Shown: positions 42,401-47,895 of the stretch, in pieces
How the letters are laid out: each line of letters opens with the position of its first letter
How positions within the stretch are numbered: the first letter of the stretch is position 1
DNA from: Methylovulum sp.
Lineage (GTDB): Bacteria; Pseudomonadota; Gammaproteobacteria; Methylococcales; Methylomonadaceae
Length of the DNA: 64,000 bases
Assembly: GCA_030653435.1 (NCBI GenBank)
Contig: JAURZI010000089.1
Span: 1 to 64,000 of the forward strand
Direction of reading: 5' to 3'
The notes under the pieces: generated by a model
Told to the model about the DNA's origin: nothing
The model's database searches: none
Seen by the model: the letters and a program-made list of their open reading frames with translations, nothing else
Program-made: the position numbers and the translations under genes

Positions 42401-43895
42401 GCTGGGCTTCGGCAATCAGGCTGGCCTGGGCTTTGGGGTTCGGCGCGGTCAGCGAAGTGGACATGCCGCCGTGGTTTTCGGCGGAGCCTTTAATGACGCC
42501 CAGGATCACATCGCCATCCGCTTCGGCCCTGGACAATTTTTTCAGTAAGACCGCGCCGATGCCATCACCGCGCACATAGCCGTTGGCTTGTTTGGAAAAA
42601 GTCTTGCAACGGCCATCCTCGCAAATCATGCCCACTTTGCTGTACATGATGTGCATATCCGGCGAGATCATTAAATTTGCGCCGCCGGCAATCGCCATCT
42701 CACAGCCTTCGTGCTGTATGCTCAGTATGGCCCGGTGCAAAGCCACCAGGGAACTGGAACAGGCCGTATCTATGACTTGGCTGGGACCATGTATATTCAG
42801 CAAAAATGAAATGCGGTTGGGGCAAAACATGTGCCCCAAACTGGTCAGATGCAAGGCTTCCATAGCGCCTGCACGGTCGATGATATGGGCGTAGTCCTGC
42901 AAATTGATCCCCAGGAACAAACCGATTTTCTTGTCCGAAAAAGCCGCCGGCGCATAGCCGGCGGATTCTATCAGTTTCCAGACGCATTGGATAAACAAGC
43001 GGTGCTGCGGATCCATCAGCTCCGCCTCTTTCGGCGACATGCCGAAAAACAGCGGATCGAATTGATCAATATCGGGCGTGAAACCGCCATATTTGACATT
43101 GCTGAATTCACCCGCCTTGGGATCGCCAAACACCGCTTGCCAATCCCAACGGTCGGCAGGCACTTCGCGGATACAATCATCGCCTTGGCGTAAATGTCGC
43201 TCAAACTCTTCCAGATTGGCACTGTCCGCAAACTGCCCTTCCATCGCGATAACGGCAATCGGCTCGTAACCGCTTGCGCTGGCGGCGTCAGATCGGGCCG
43301 GACTTGTTGACGTGGCCGCGTCGGGTCGGCCTGGCGATTCTGTCGCGCTAATGGCCTTGAACTTGGCAATCCAGGCTAGCACGTCTTCGTCCAGTTCCAG
43401 CGGCTCTTCCGGCATAACGGACACAACGGCCTGCTCGCTTGTATCACTAGCGCGACTGTCGTCATAGTGTTGCATAACCGTATTTTGATAACGCTTAAAC
43501 AATATCTCGGCCAACTCATGCAAGTGTCTGGCTTCAAAAAATATCGTCGGGGCAATCGGCAAGCCCAACACGTCGGAAATGCGCCGGATGATTTCCGTGA
43601 CAATGATGGAATCGACGCCGTAACGCGCCATGTTTTCCTTCGCATCCATTTTTGCTGGCGGAATTTTCAAGACGTTTGCGGCAATATCGATGATGGTTTG
43701 CCTGAATTCCTGTTGGGCTATTTGCTCCCGTTGCTGTCCGCAATCACCGTCAACAGGGTCTTGATGCGCTAACTTACCGGGCTGTGCGGGCTGCTGACGC
43801 ATTGCGCTGACTTGCGCCAACGCCGCCTGCATCAGTTCATCATCAAGGTATTTTTGCATAACAGCATCTAGTGTATTGGCGTCTTGATGGTTCAT
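24498..43895 (-). CDS. Trans-AT PKS-NRPS 2: ACP-KS-DH-KR-ACP-KS-DH-ACP-KS-DH-KR-ACP-KS0-ACP-C-A-PCP-TE
   Basis: A start at 43895 (MNHQDANT) is preferred over an upstream in-frame TTG, giving about 6465 residues. Rough positions: ACP 94; KS1 212-640; DH 830-1130 (DHVMLGESILPG); KR 1150-1540; ACP 1620; KS2 1710-2140, then an ACP-like insert 2195-2270 with Thr for the carrier Ser (GLDTV); DH 2430-2715; ACP 2780; KS3 2885-3312; DH 3515-3815; KR 3840-4240; ACP 4315; KS4 4415-4840, whose HGTGT motif is replaced by SAANGS, so non-extending (KS0); ACP 5085 (YGVNSI); condensation 5140-5590 (HHIIVDG); adenylation 5600-6100; PCP 6155 (MGGHSL); thioesterase 6200-6465 (GGGSLGG). No AT domains. The A-domain code read by hand is D-A-E-D-I-G-A-V-T-K; two acidic pocket residues suggest a basic amino acid. 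The TE should release the finished chain. Module 2 has DH but no KR. The extra N-terminal ACP may receive the chain from synthase 1. Confidence 0.93.
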   Translation of the reverse strand: MNHQDANTLDAVMQKYLDDELMQAALAQVSAMRQQPAQPGKLAHQDPVDGDCGQQREQIAQQEFRQTIIDIAANVLKIPPAKMDAKENMARYGVDSIIVTEIIRRISDVLGLPIAPTIFFEARHLHELAEILFKRYQNTVMQHYDDSRASDTSEQAVVSVMPEEPLELDEDVLAWIAKFKAISATESPGRPDAATSTSPARSDAASASGYEPIAVIAMEGQFADSANLEEFERHLRQGDDCIREVPADRWDWQAVFGDPKAGEFSNVKYGGFTPDIDQFDPLFFGMSPKEAELMDPQHRLFIQCVWKLIESAGYAPAAFSDKKIGLFLGINLQDYAHIIDRAGAMEALHLTSLGHMFCPNRISFLLNIHGPSQVIDTACSSSLVALHRAILSIQHEGCEMAIAGGANLMISPDMHIMYSKVGMICEDGRCKTFSKQANGYVRGDGIGAVLLKKLSRAEADGDVILGVIKGSAENHGGMSTSLTAPNPKAQASLIAEAQQRAQVDPRSISYIECHGTGTSLGDPIEINGLKMAFEKRHLEVGVAIASGPYCGLGSVKSNIGHAETAAGIAGVIKVLLAMKYKRLYPSLHCDDINPLIELEGSPFYILQQGRDWEQPVVDGKIYPRRAGVSSFGAGGSNAHVVIEEYSDTRPAVAQPAEPAIIVLSAKNEQRLKELAARLHDVLNEDQHVAAANLHDIAYTLQVGRLAMEERWSAVVESVAELQHKLKALLDNRADVAAVYRGNSKRDKTAAVPLKPETLAPGFSAAKLNALAERWVSGIPVDWAALYQDERWQGRHPRRIMLPTYPFARQRHWIPQTGAVSRDSATKVLHPLLHQNTSLLTEQRFSSYFTGKEFFLADHVMLGESILPGVAYLEMARAALAQSTGDAQTGHTPLRLKQVVWVSPYSLNGGQPAPLHISLYPEANQHISYRIYSTPEADGEPVLHSQGMAIRHAGPDEPPAVLDLAALQDSITGGRASQNSLNKTQCYAAFKAMAMDYGPGHQALEMLYFGKPDAGLADSPQVLAKLSLPACVADTLDSFTLHPSVMDAALQACIGLMQGSPGNTSAALPFALQELVILAPCNATMWAWIRYAEGSAVTDKVQKLDIDLCDGQGRICIRMHGFSARVVDAVARDDKTTALLMCQPVWQAAAVPQQTHRPEYAQHLVMLCGLDERFAEAVSAQGLPCLPLQSQADGVAARYQDIAVQAFTRIKAMLTNKPNGHILIQLVLPMQGEQALLAGLAGLLKSAGRENTRLLGQVIAVDADAETPAGLLNKINENSVCPEDTQIRYGDAGREVLDWQELAASSDGATVVWKDNGVYLITGGAGGLGLLFAEDIAEKTQDATLVLTGRSPLSQDKLARLKALESMGARVEYRQADVGLAGEIDAVVRDMVATFGRIDGILHGAGILRDNLLANKTVAEFHAVFAPKVAGTVNLDNATQQLDLDFFVLFSSVAGALGSAGQADYAAANAFMDAYAAYRNGLVVAKQRHGLTLAVNWPLWQAGGMRMDAANEAMMKTGTGMVAMQTHTGLRALQHMLASGLPQVMVMEGVVSRMKQQLLTRPKRQERASVALGASAGELGALVEKIRQALLQMVSTTMKFDLADLDAETELSEYGFDSISFTDFANKLNQKYQLELAPTVFFEQPTIVELADYLSVTYQTAFISAFGLSFKGEALADDAVAEPQALPTRQHARFSPQTPAPQVEADDDAVAVIGMSGRFPMAEDLDAFWENLKAGRDCISEIPPERWDWQAIYGDPNKERNKTNIKWGGFIDRIGDFDAQFFGISPREAELMDPQQRLLMEYVWMAIEDAGYSAQSLSGSDTALFVGTASSGYGELMAKTQMAIDSYSATGVVGSVGPNRMSYFLNLHGPSEPIETACSSSLVAIHRALLAIKNGDCGQAIVGGINLIVSPETHISFNKAGMLCEDGRCKTFSKQANGYVRGEGVGMLFLKSLKAAEQAGDHIYGVIRGSAENHGGRANSLTAPNPKAQAELLKTAYRRAGIDPRSVSYIEAHGTGTELGDPIEVSALKTAFKDMYQATGADQAAGAHCGLGSVKTNIGHLELAAGVAGVIKVLLQLKHKTLVKSLHCDETNPYIQFQDSPFYLLRDNREWTPLPDGQGQVYPRRAGISSFGFGGVNAHLVIEEYPETPSTPQPNQEHLNTAQPCLIVLSAKDQDRLKDHASRLLAFIRQAGRRSVFQASANKLEQQIRAAVSEILQVAEADIGLTDSFADYGLDTVQQALLTEKLQADYGIAIPANEFRDKHSIALIAASLNDRGNDGVLVGSEGNAAPALADIAYTLQVGRVAMDSRLAFIAESLQELEDKLSQYLELGQAGNTGIYVGQARQNKEILAAFASDDDWQEALDKWIQGKKFAKLLGLWAKGLAVDWDKLYGSVKPKRISLPTYPFAKEHYWIAVQAASTQLQQQTGEHLHPLVHQNVSSFHEQCFKTVFTGAEFFLADHRIQGQALLPGVAYLEMARSAAEHALGAAQDRPTRVRLKDIAWIRPIAVSTDDLAVYTGLRVAEDGQIHYRIYTRPGQAEPVVHSQGCLVVDGSAPTSQPAVLDIADLQARITGGDADMGRIGAGQCYAAFKAMGVAYGPAHQAIETLYAGQNQVLAHLLMPAGLAQSAGLYVLHPSIMDAALQAAIGLGLAAGLDQTARPSLPFALQELDIIAPCVASMWAWVRYAEGATDRVQQLDIDLCDGQGRVCVRMRGFASRVLGGEHGVAQAVTEQPASADVQALPVAGTATLQTQAEQFFIRLLAATLKLPPQRIKADEALEKYGIDSILIIELSAVLEKTFGPLSKTLFFEYQTISELAAYFLATYQNQMRQLLQVDDTAITVENAGDGIAPAAAQYGVTRRFMADHGHKQTASAQPSVGALDIAIIGLAGRYPQAWDLDAYWQNLRDGKDSITEIPADRWAWRSYYTEDRSRYGGHYSKWGGFLDGVDQFDPLFFNISPREAEAMDPQERLFLEQAWLALEDAGYKPEDLQRITAEQAEDLPAQVGVYVGVMYSEYQLLGAEATLRGQPLVTSGSYASIANRVSYLLNLHGPSMTLDTMCSSSLTSLHLACQDLSAGRTDLALAGGVNVSIHPNKYTMLSSGQFISSRGHCESFGNGGDGYIPGEGVGVAVLKRLADAERDGDAIYGVIKGSAINHGGKTNGYSVPNPKAQQSVITQALKQAQTDARAVSYIEAHGTGTKLGDPIEITGLTKAFRKHTDQHQYCWLGSAKSNIGHCESAAGIAGVTKILLQMRHAQIAPSLHSNVLNPHIDFASTPFIVNQELRAWERPMIDGVVMPRIAGISSFGAGGSNAHLVIEEYRKQASPAQATPTETGAAYAVVLSAKTQAQLEAYAAKLLAFCQRGPDGLHASLLDLSYTLQIGRQAMGQRLGLLVSSRQELEEKLSRFLAGSPSPDSSGNGLYCGRARSGEVGWAEQATAQEIDDWIGQRDYAKLLGYWVQGGEINWRQLYETPQSLAIKPLRISLPTYPFAQERYWIDMPPAELCPVGREARAFLHPLLHENTSDLTEQRYSSTFTGQEFFLRDHKVQGQAVLPAVVYLEMALAAAAQATGCLNGGASGRLAMSLTNMLWLRPLAVNNVPKTTHIALFAETGQAGLPEIHYEIYTEPASVDAARIVHSQGVAWVNRALPDGKPDTLDIAALQAQLQPLDVVQCYQALAAAGIAYGPAHQALAGLYAGNGHQADGAATAQVLARLALPSAVAAEFAGKFMLHPSLADAALQATIGFAPGAGTTGQSLALPFALEALDVIRSCPANMWAWLRYSAGSAPDDKLRKLDIDLYDDAGVLCVRMRGYAARLYDNPGNSPDRHEQKPALGTVMLQPCWQPKAVALAENPAVYAQHMVMLCEIDADISISGVASLRLQSDAEDIGLRYQHYAQQLFTEIQRLLNTKPTGQVLLQLVVPGQAHGDERQLFSGLSGMLKTARLENPAFIGQVIALDPSVPAQRLVDMLNENSRCPVDPHIYYQQGQRWVAAWETIAPVAVKPMMPWKEDGVYLITGGAGGLGLIMAEDIAGHTRNVTLILTGRSALATDEQRFKKLENLGATVVYRAVDMTQKPAIDRLVADIIADYADKPAGPLNGIIHCAGITRDSLILKKSAEDVHAVLAPKVSGLVYLDQATRGIALDFFMLFSSVAGAMGNPGQADYAAANAFMDAYAGYRNRLATHAGKGDKPQGLTLSINWPLWQQGGMDVAAPIKEMMWRNSGLVPMTTAGGIQALYQGLATKHQQFMVLEGDVMRLSAAFLEPGDQTASLPPIGKAQNTVADDAVQEKLVSHIKNVVSAVLKLPAHRIAADAPLESYGVDSVVAMGLTAELEKTFGVLPKTLFFEYQTLLALSRYFLASYPQQLAQILGLADIEPAAPFMPEDGMAVNAERRKRFVFPVAEDAPDKPPRQAAAGSADIAVIGVAGRYPQANTLTEFWHNLKTGRDSVVEIPEARWDWQAEQQSAQQDKQAGSKGYCRWGSFLDGVDQFDPLFFNISPPEAEAMDPMERLFLETVWNLLESTGNLGETLQQSYQSRVGVYVGAMYQQYQAAEALSSYSAIANRVSYFFNFQGPSIAIDTMCSSSIVAVHTACASLLSGECGLAIAGGVNLSIHPKKYRGLSLGQMLGSHVNSTSFGDGDGYIPAEAVGAVLLKPLAKAIADGDTVLAVIKATSTNHGGQANGYAVPNPHAQASVITDSFAKASIDPRTVSYVESAANGSPLGDALELSALNKAFGQADGDGQYCAIGSVKSNIGHAEAASGMSQLTKVILQLQHQQLAPSIKAEPLNPNINFGQGPFYLQRELQPWRRPVVKSTRADGLVQELEYPRRALVNSFGAGGSNATLIIEEFIPADAARPDMATAGAPQLVLLSAKTPERLQAVVRQMLAFMAQQTLPLADLAYTLQVGRAAMPCRMALVVHQQQELIEKLQQYLHAAADDGADKALPDGCFTGDADEDHSDIKALLSGNAGQTMLQTLLAEKELARLGLYWSKGVSIPWHSLHEGAPVRRIALPTYPFAKSRYWLATPGGAVETRTASPAANPASWHSDPDQPIRITMQQYLLTALAETLSLEAGAIKPHKNLQDYGVNSIIALRIMRGFEDAFGLKMSGRDLLAYPTIAALAGHFAAKFEPKPDSKRPVLPVQPASLQSPLSEGQKGLWLLQKLSPETSAYNVPIAFRVKRQLDTAAFKQACAYLLQRHPLLRSRIREDQGEPYQMIPSDYALSFQEEGCDGMTEAALLARLKELCKLPFDLEQGPLMRVQLFSCHGQLPVVLITLHHIIVDGRSAVLLIQSLMAAYDDYAQGIEPSSPPAETGYYGFVAWERQMLASAAGQEHLRYWQQQLAGEIPPLALPTDYPRPAVQRFNGKTYEVPLSPVLAQQLKALAAAQGMTLSVVFLAAFKVLLYRYSGQVDIAVGMPTLGRPQRRYEDIIGYFINMIVIRSRFSAEQTFTDVLNKLRLTVVDGLDHAEYPFPGLVRELKINRDPAVAPLFQVSYAYQNFVSANDASAFAGLEMLSGIHQEGADDIGLEIHEAADGYVVKIDYNCDLFADSTIQRMMQHYLGLLDAVSTAPDGWITRYDFLSATETYQLSRQWNKSPYPVQMSEKQSCIPELFDQQAKKSPGHTAIQFGNQTLSYKELNKRSTQLARYLQKQGVQPNHFVGICLKRSPEMIIGMLAIMKAGAVYVPIDPELPEARIQYLLQDSQVQLLITQQALMQELAPALQGVAAKVLLLDKQRHDIAKIKNPFSRLKNKVQAGQAAYVIYTSGSTGKPKGVVVSHAAIARHCLSVKQYYQLSADDRILQFAPFSVDASLEQLLPGLVSGATIILRDEELWTVQAFKAKILEYNISVLDLPPGYLHELLLAGEQPLDGTTLRLVITGGEAIMPQTVELWRHSAMRAVRLINAYGPTETTVTSTVFDITAAIQSQRAMTSIPIGRPLPGETVYILDGWGNPVPVGVSGELHIGGAGLALGYLNQPALTREKFIDHPGLPGTLLYKTGDLARWSEDGIIEYLGRMDDQVKIRGFRVECGEIEAALKACPGVQNAVVLSHTATGSAQLVAYIVPVANGQVVDAATLSAALQTRLPGYMVPSSWVLLDQLPLTVNGKVDRNALRQLVVGQQSRQAYIAPVTETEQRLVGIWQELLGLERVGVHDNFFDMGGHSLLSVRLMAAIQQTFDCDLPLSALVQNPTIAGQARRLHNQGGKPWTPLVSLQANGDQPPFFCVHAAGGSVLPYRELALQLGGQRPFYGVESPGLNGEDVTGSIEELAARYIAAIRVIQPQGPYYLGGGSLGGVIAFEMARQLVQIGEVVALLALFDSYTPAVVLAYEQAHQLQHDDREILLLGEFARNLGLYDGNGAQAPTASGQHASEMMAQILEQAQRLELLSTDLPAGRIGQLFNVFKTHTLAMNAYKPQAYPGRITLFCTAKQADAGGWLAWAEGVDMISVPGDHYSLLQGENAVFLANELRKCFAEN

Positions 43896-43973
43896 AAATA
43901 ATTTCCCGTTAAACTTATAGGGCTTGCCGCAGGTGCCCAATAGCGACCCGCACTATCGGAAAGCTGCGCCAAC

Positions 43974-45275
43974 TCAACGTTCATCCAACATGTCACGGTA
44001 AGCCCTAGCACATTTGAGGAATTTCCAAAAATCCACTTCCCATAAATGCCGGTGCGAGTCTATATAGTAATCCTGGCCCAAATCGGGATTATCTTCACGT
44101 TTGGCTTGCATAAACCTGGCATAACCCTTGCTTTTTTGCTGGTACGCGCTGATATAGCTCCTGACGAACTGCCCTTGCAGCCTTAAGCCATCACCCAAAC
44201 CCGCCGAAGCGTTGACAAAGCCGAAGAAAAACAGATTATCGAAATTCCTGGGCATGATGTGGATGAACAAGTCGGGAATCCCCGATTTCCATTGCAGATG
44301 TTTAGCATCCAAAAAGGGAAAATGCCGGTCATAGCCCGTAGCGTAAACAATCGTATCGACTTCTGCGCTGGAGCCATCCTTGAACAATACCGTTTTGTCC
44401 TGAAACGATGCGACATCGTCCTTAGGCTTTATATCGCCATGGCCGATATGATATAAAATTTGCGAATTCATGATCGGATGCGCGGCATCCAGCGGATAAT
44501 CAGGCTTTTTTAGCCCATAATCAGTGCCGTCAAAACCCGCCAGCTTGAACACTTGCTGGACATAGGCCATGGTCTCTTCTTTGGAGGCGAATTTATTGCC
44601 CAATTGCAGCATCCACTGCGGCGTCGGTTTGCCACCGATGAACTTGGGATAGTAATAGTAACCACGGCGCGTGCTGTGATAAACCTCGGTGCCGTGATGC
44701 ACGGCGTCCACGGCAATATCGCAACCGGAATTCCCCGCCCCGATCACCAGCACGCGCTTGTTCCTGATTTGGTCAGGATGCTTGTAATCCATAGAGTGCA
44801 TCACCGCACCGGTGAACGTGCCGGGACAAGCCGGATAAGGGTAACGGGCCACACGTTGCGCCCCATTACAGACCGCAACAAAGGCATAACGTTTTTGCTC
44901 GCCGGTGGATAGCGTGACATCCCAAAAATCGCCGACCGGCTCCAGCTTGGTCACTGCGGTATTGAACTGGGCTTTTTGATAAACACCGAATGCTTTTGCA
45001 TAAGCCCTGAGATAATCCAGCATCATCTTATGGCTAGGATAATCCGGGTAGGCTTCCGGCATAGGGTAATCAGGAATCTGGGTATTGAACTTGGGGGAGA
45101 TCAAATGCAGCGACGGATAAACCCGACCACATCGACCGTCGCCATTCCATACCCCGCCGAAATCCGCTTCGGCCTCATATAAATCATACTCTATGCCGCC
45201 TTCGTTTAATTCCTTAGCCAAGCCTATACCTAATGGCCCGCCCCCGATAATGCACAAATTAATCCGACTTTGCAT
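43974..45275 (-). CDS. Flavin-containing monooxygenase (FMO / Baeyer-Villiger-like)
   Basis: This 433-residue protein has an N-terminal FAD motif (CIIGGGPLGIG), a second Rossmann motif for NADPH (VLVIGAGNSGCDIA) and between them the FMO fingerprint FTGAVMHSMDY (FxGxxxHxxxY). FMOs use FAD, NADPH and oxygen to oxygenate N, S or carbonyl carbons. In several trans-AT PKS pathways such enzymes act on chain intermediates and can insert oxygen. It starts the leftward operon and ends 78 bases before the PKS-NRPS start. Assignment of the family is firm; the reaction is not. Confidence 0.88.
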   Translation of the reverse strand: MQSRINLCIIGGGPLGIGLAKELNEGGIEYDLYEAEADFGGVWNGDGRCGRVYPSLHLISPKFNTQIPDYPMPEAYPDYPSHKMMLDYLRAYAKAFGVYQKAQFNTAVTKLEPVGDFWDVTLSTGEQKRYAFVAVCNGAQRVARYPYPACPGTFTGAVMHSMDYKHPDQIRNKRVLVIGAGNSGCDIAVDAVHHGTEVYHSTRRGYYYYPKFIGGKPTPQWMLQLGNKFASKEETMAYVQQVFKLAGFDGTDYGLKKPDYPLDAAHPIMNSQILYHIGHGDIKPKDDVASFQDKTVLFKDGSSAEVDTIVYATGYDRHFPFLDAKHLQWKSGIPDLFIHIMPRNFDNLFFFGFVNASAGLGDGLRLQGQFVRSYISAYQQKSKGYARFMQAKREDNPDLGQDYYIDSHRHLWEVDFWKFLKCARAYRDMLDER

Positions 45276-45715
45276 ACCTGTACGTATTCTCCAGCAATTT
45301 TATTTGACCTTAAGGTTAGTCGATTTTCCCGCAAACGGAATCATGGACGACAAGCGTTCTGCCAGTCAGGCGCATTTCCGGCGGAAATTTATCATAAGCG
45401 GGTTGCAGTATCGCATAAATACTTTTCTGTAGAGGTTGATTTAAGTTTACAAATAGAGTGTAGACCAAAACCGGCCCGGCTTGGAAACCGCAGCAGTCGG
45501 CAGACTTAACGGATGGGTCAGGCGGGCAATCAATCAGTTGGCTTGAGTTTGCTGAATGGCTAGGATTGGCGGCGTCAGCGTCAGTGCTTGCGTATAGCTT
45601 TTGGGTTTGATTCGGTCTTAGCTTGCGAATTTACAGTTGGCTTTTGCCGTCGCTACTATTAGCCATGCTATAGTGTATTTGATCTGCAACTCACTATATT
45701 CAGGGGAAGGCGTTT
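45276..45715. other. Divergent intergenic region, FMO operon / small secreted protein
   Basis: These 440 bases should hold the promoter of the large biosynthetic operon (leftward) and that of the small protein gene (rightward). They contain a 15-base palindrome at 45374-45388 and a possible -10 (TATAGT, 45669-45674) with a TTGCCG 19 bases upstream. Nothing else is recognised. Confidence 0.5.
45374..45388. promoter_or_regulatory. 15-base palindrome ATTTCCG-G-CGGAAAT, candidate operator
   Basis: Perfect 7-base arms flank a single central base. It lies about 100 bases upstream of the monooxygenase start, in the right place to control the PKS-NRPS operon. The binding protein is unknown. Confidence 0.35.
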
Positions 45716-46258
45716 ATGTCCAACAAAAAAAATACATATACTTTAATGACGCTGATTACGGCGTTTACATCGATTTTGGCCGTTTCCCTGCCGCAAACGG
45801 CAGCCGCGAGTATCTGGCTTTCGGCTGGGCCTATGGCATTGATTAAATCTAGCTGTAGCTCAGGCCCTCAGGAGCACCAGGAATTAGACCAATTAAAAAG
45901 GGAAATCAGCGCTGCCGACACTGTCGTGCAGGCACGTACGCTGGCGCTGGCACCTACTGACGATGCGTTAGGCGCATTGAAGAATGCCCGCAGCCTGATG
46001 CCATTCAGCGACGATCTGCGCTCGGCCGAAACCCGTCTGAGTGATGCCCGCGCACGTATCTTAGTGGCATCCTCTCAAGAACAAATCGCTGATGAATTCG
46101 ACGGCATGATGTTGGCAGGGCTTGATAATGACCGTGCCGCGCATGTAAACGTCGGCAGCGGGAGTTGCGATTATTCGTCAGGCGAGATGATCGCCATCGT
46201 GATTGGTTTGATTCTGGGGATCATTCCCGGCCTGATTTTGCTGGTCTTGCTTTGTTGA
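45716..46258 (+). CDS. Small exported protein with C-terminal membrane anchor, unknown function
   Basis: The 180-residue product begins with a Sec-type signal (KKNTYTLMTLITAFTSI...AAA). A charged, Ala-rich helical middle (about 60-135, possibly coiled coil) follows. It ends in a strongly hydrophobic segment from about residue 155, GEMIAIVIGLILGIIPG, running to a terminal Cys. AGGGGAAGG before the ATG gives a strong ribosome-binding site. Internal Cys residues (SSCSSG, GSCDYSSG) may pair. I recognise no family. Confidence 0.6.
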   Translation: MSNKKNTYTLMTLITAFTSILAVSLPQTAAASIWLSAGPMALIKSSCSSGPQEHQELDQLKREISAADTVVQARTLALAPTDDALGALKNARSLMPFSDDLRSAETRLSDARARILVASSQEQIADEFDGMMLAGLDNDRAAHVNVGSGSCDYSSGEMIAIVIGLILGIIPGLILLVLLC

Positions 46259-46380
46259 AGCATTAGGGTTGCGCTAAGGATTGGGTAAGCAATAACGTCC
46301 TGACACACAGGGTAGCCTACATTCAAAACCGGGAAGTTATTTTTAACCCAATTCAATCATCAGGATATAAGCGGGCAGCG

Positions 46381-47892
46381 TCACAATGTCAAACCGGCGG
46401 CAAAATGGTATTTATTTTTGCCGGCTTTTTTAGCCTGATACATCGCATCATCGGCATATTTTAATAACATCTCCGCCTCTTGGTGGTCGCTGGGATAAAT
46501 CGAGATGCCTATGCTGATGCTGATATAAATCTTATGCTGATGAATAACAAAGTTCTGGCTGATTGACGCCAAGATATTGTTCGCAATTTTATGCATATTA
46601 TCCAAAGACTGGATGGACGCCAAAACAATGGTGAATTCATCCCCGCCTAACCTTGCCACCGTATCATCCTCGCGGCAGCACCGCGTTAAACGCTGGGCAA
46701 CCATTTTCAGCAATTGGTCACCGGTTTCATGGCCCAAGCAATCATTTACGGCCTTAAAACCATCAAGATCCAGAAATAACACCGCCATCAGGCTTGAGTT
46801 GCGTTTGGCATGCAACAAGTCATGCTGCAAGCGCTCATAAAACAAAACCCTGTTAGGCAATCCCGTTAAGGCATCATGAAAGGCAAGACGCGTGAGCATG
46901 TCTTCTTTTTGCTGTTGCTCAGAAATATCATGCACCGTACAGATATTGATTTGGCATTCTTGCTGATAAATCTGCTGATGGTTAATGGCCACCTTAAAAT
47001 GTTGCCCGTTATGACGAACGCCTGAAATTTCAACATCATTGTCCCGGATCAAGTCATCGATATTTTTATGTTTTAACGATTCTCCCAAATAACCAAACAA
47101 CGTTTCGGCGGCTTTATTGCTGGATAGGATCTGCCCATCGTTGCCGTACAGGATGATGGAGGTATCTATCGAATTGAAAACATTCCGCATCGCGGCATTA
47201 TTTTGCAGGGTTTGCCGGATATTTCCCCGTAGCCTGAAATACACGAAGGCGAAATTAACCAATGCCAAAATCAGGAATATGCGCTGAAACAACCTTAAAT
47301 GACTGGCATCGGTTGTGGAATTTTTTTCTAGCGTCAAGGTTAACGCGTTCATTTGTTGCAACAACTTCCGATTGTAACTGACTAAGGTTCCCACCGCTTT
47401 GCCGGTGTCGGCAAGGTTAACCTGATATCCGACCATTAGGGTAAAAGGTTTTAATTCCTTATAGACCGGCGTCCATAGTTTCAATGCGTTAGCCAGATGG
47501 GTGCGGGCGTTTGCCGCAGTAATGGGCGCAAGCGCTATTTGCTGGTAAGCGCCATCAAGCGTTTTGCCCCCTTCCCAAAAAGCGTGCAAAGTCTGGTCGA
47601 ACAACGCAACGGTGTCCTGCAATTCATGTAGCGCTGTAGCTTTATCGGCGCCATCGGCAGATTGGAACATTAATACCGCTTTAGTCATTTGCTGGCTCAA
47701 CATGCGCTGACGCCCCGCCAGATTGATCGCCACGGCGTTTTCGGACAAACGGTAAGAAATCAAATAATTAAGCGATAAGGCAAAACAATCAAACAGCAGA
47801 AAAAACAGCACGGGAACCAATACCGACGGAACCCCTTTTTTGGCATCAAGCCCTTTTTCAGAGTCACGAAAAAAAGACGGCCCGTTTAGCAT
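46381..47892 (-). CDS. Membrane diguanylate cyclase (PilJ-type sensor, PAS, GGDEF)
   Basis: The 503-residue protein has a first membrane helix at about 23-45, a PilJ/NarX-type periplasmic sensor beginning AGRQRMLSQQMTKAVLMFQ, a second helix near 200-220, a PAS domain about 230-340 and a GGDEF domain about 345-500. The catalytic signature is intact (RLGGDEFTIVL), and an inhibitory RxxD site (REDD) sits five residues before it, so the enzyme should make cyclic di-GMP with product feedback. The start follows the stop of the EAL gene by 3 bases, so the two are translated from one message. The signal sensed is unknown. Confidence 0.9.
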   Translation of the reverse strand: MLNGPSFFRDSEKGLDAKKGVPSVLVPVLFFLLFDCFALSLNYLISYRLSENAVAINLAGRQRMLSQQMTKAVLMFQSADGADKATALHELQDTVALFDQTLHAFWEGGKTLDGAYQQIALAPITAANARTHLANALKLWTPVYKELKPFTLMVGYQVNLADTGKAVGTLVSYNRKLLQQMNALTLTLEKNSTTDASHLRLFQRIFLILALVNFAFVYFRLRGNIRQTLQNNAAMRNVFNSIDTSIILYGNDGQILSSNKAAETLFGYLGESLKHKNIDDLIRDNDVEISGVRHNGQHFKVAINHQQIYQQECQINICTVHDISEQQQKEDMLTRLAFHDALTGLPNRVLFYERLQHDLLHAKRNSSLMAVLFLDLDGFKAVNDCLGHETGDQLLKMVAQRLTRCCREDDTVARLGGDEFTIVLASIQSLDNMHKIANNILASISQNFVIHQHKIYISISIGISIYPSDHQEAEMLLKYADDAMYQAKKAGKNKYHFAAGLTL

Positions 47893-47895
47893 ACG

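Noticed and set aside
4826-43895. Cis acyltransferase domains
   Set aside because: Every KS is followed by the short AT-less linker ending LPTYPFA or similar; no GHSxG domain of AT length is present.
43896-43940. 15-codon N-terminal extension of PKS 2 from a TTG
   Set aside because: The downstream ATG at 43895 has a better-placed GGGAA, and the extension has no domain content.
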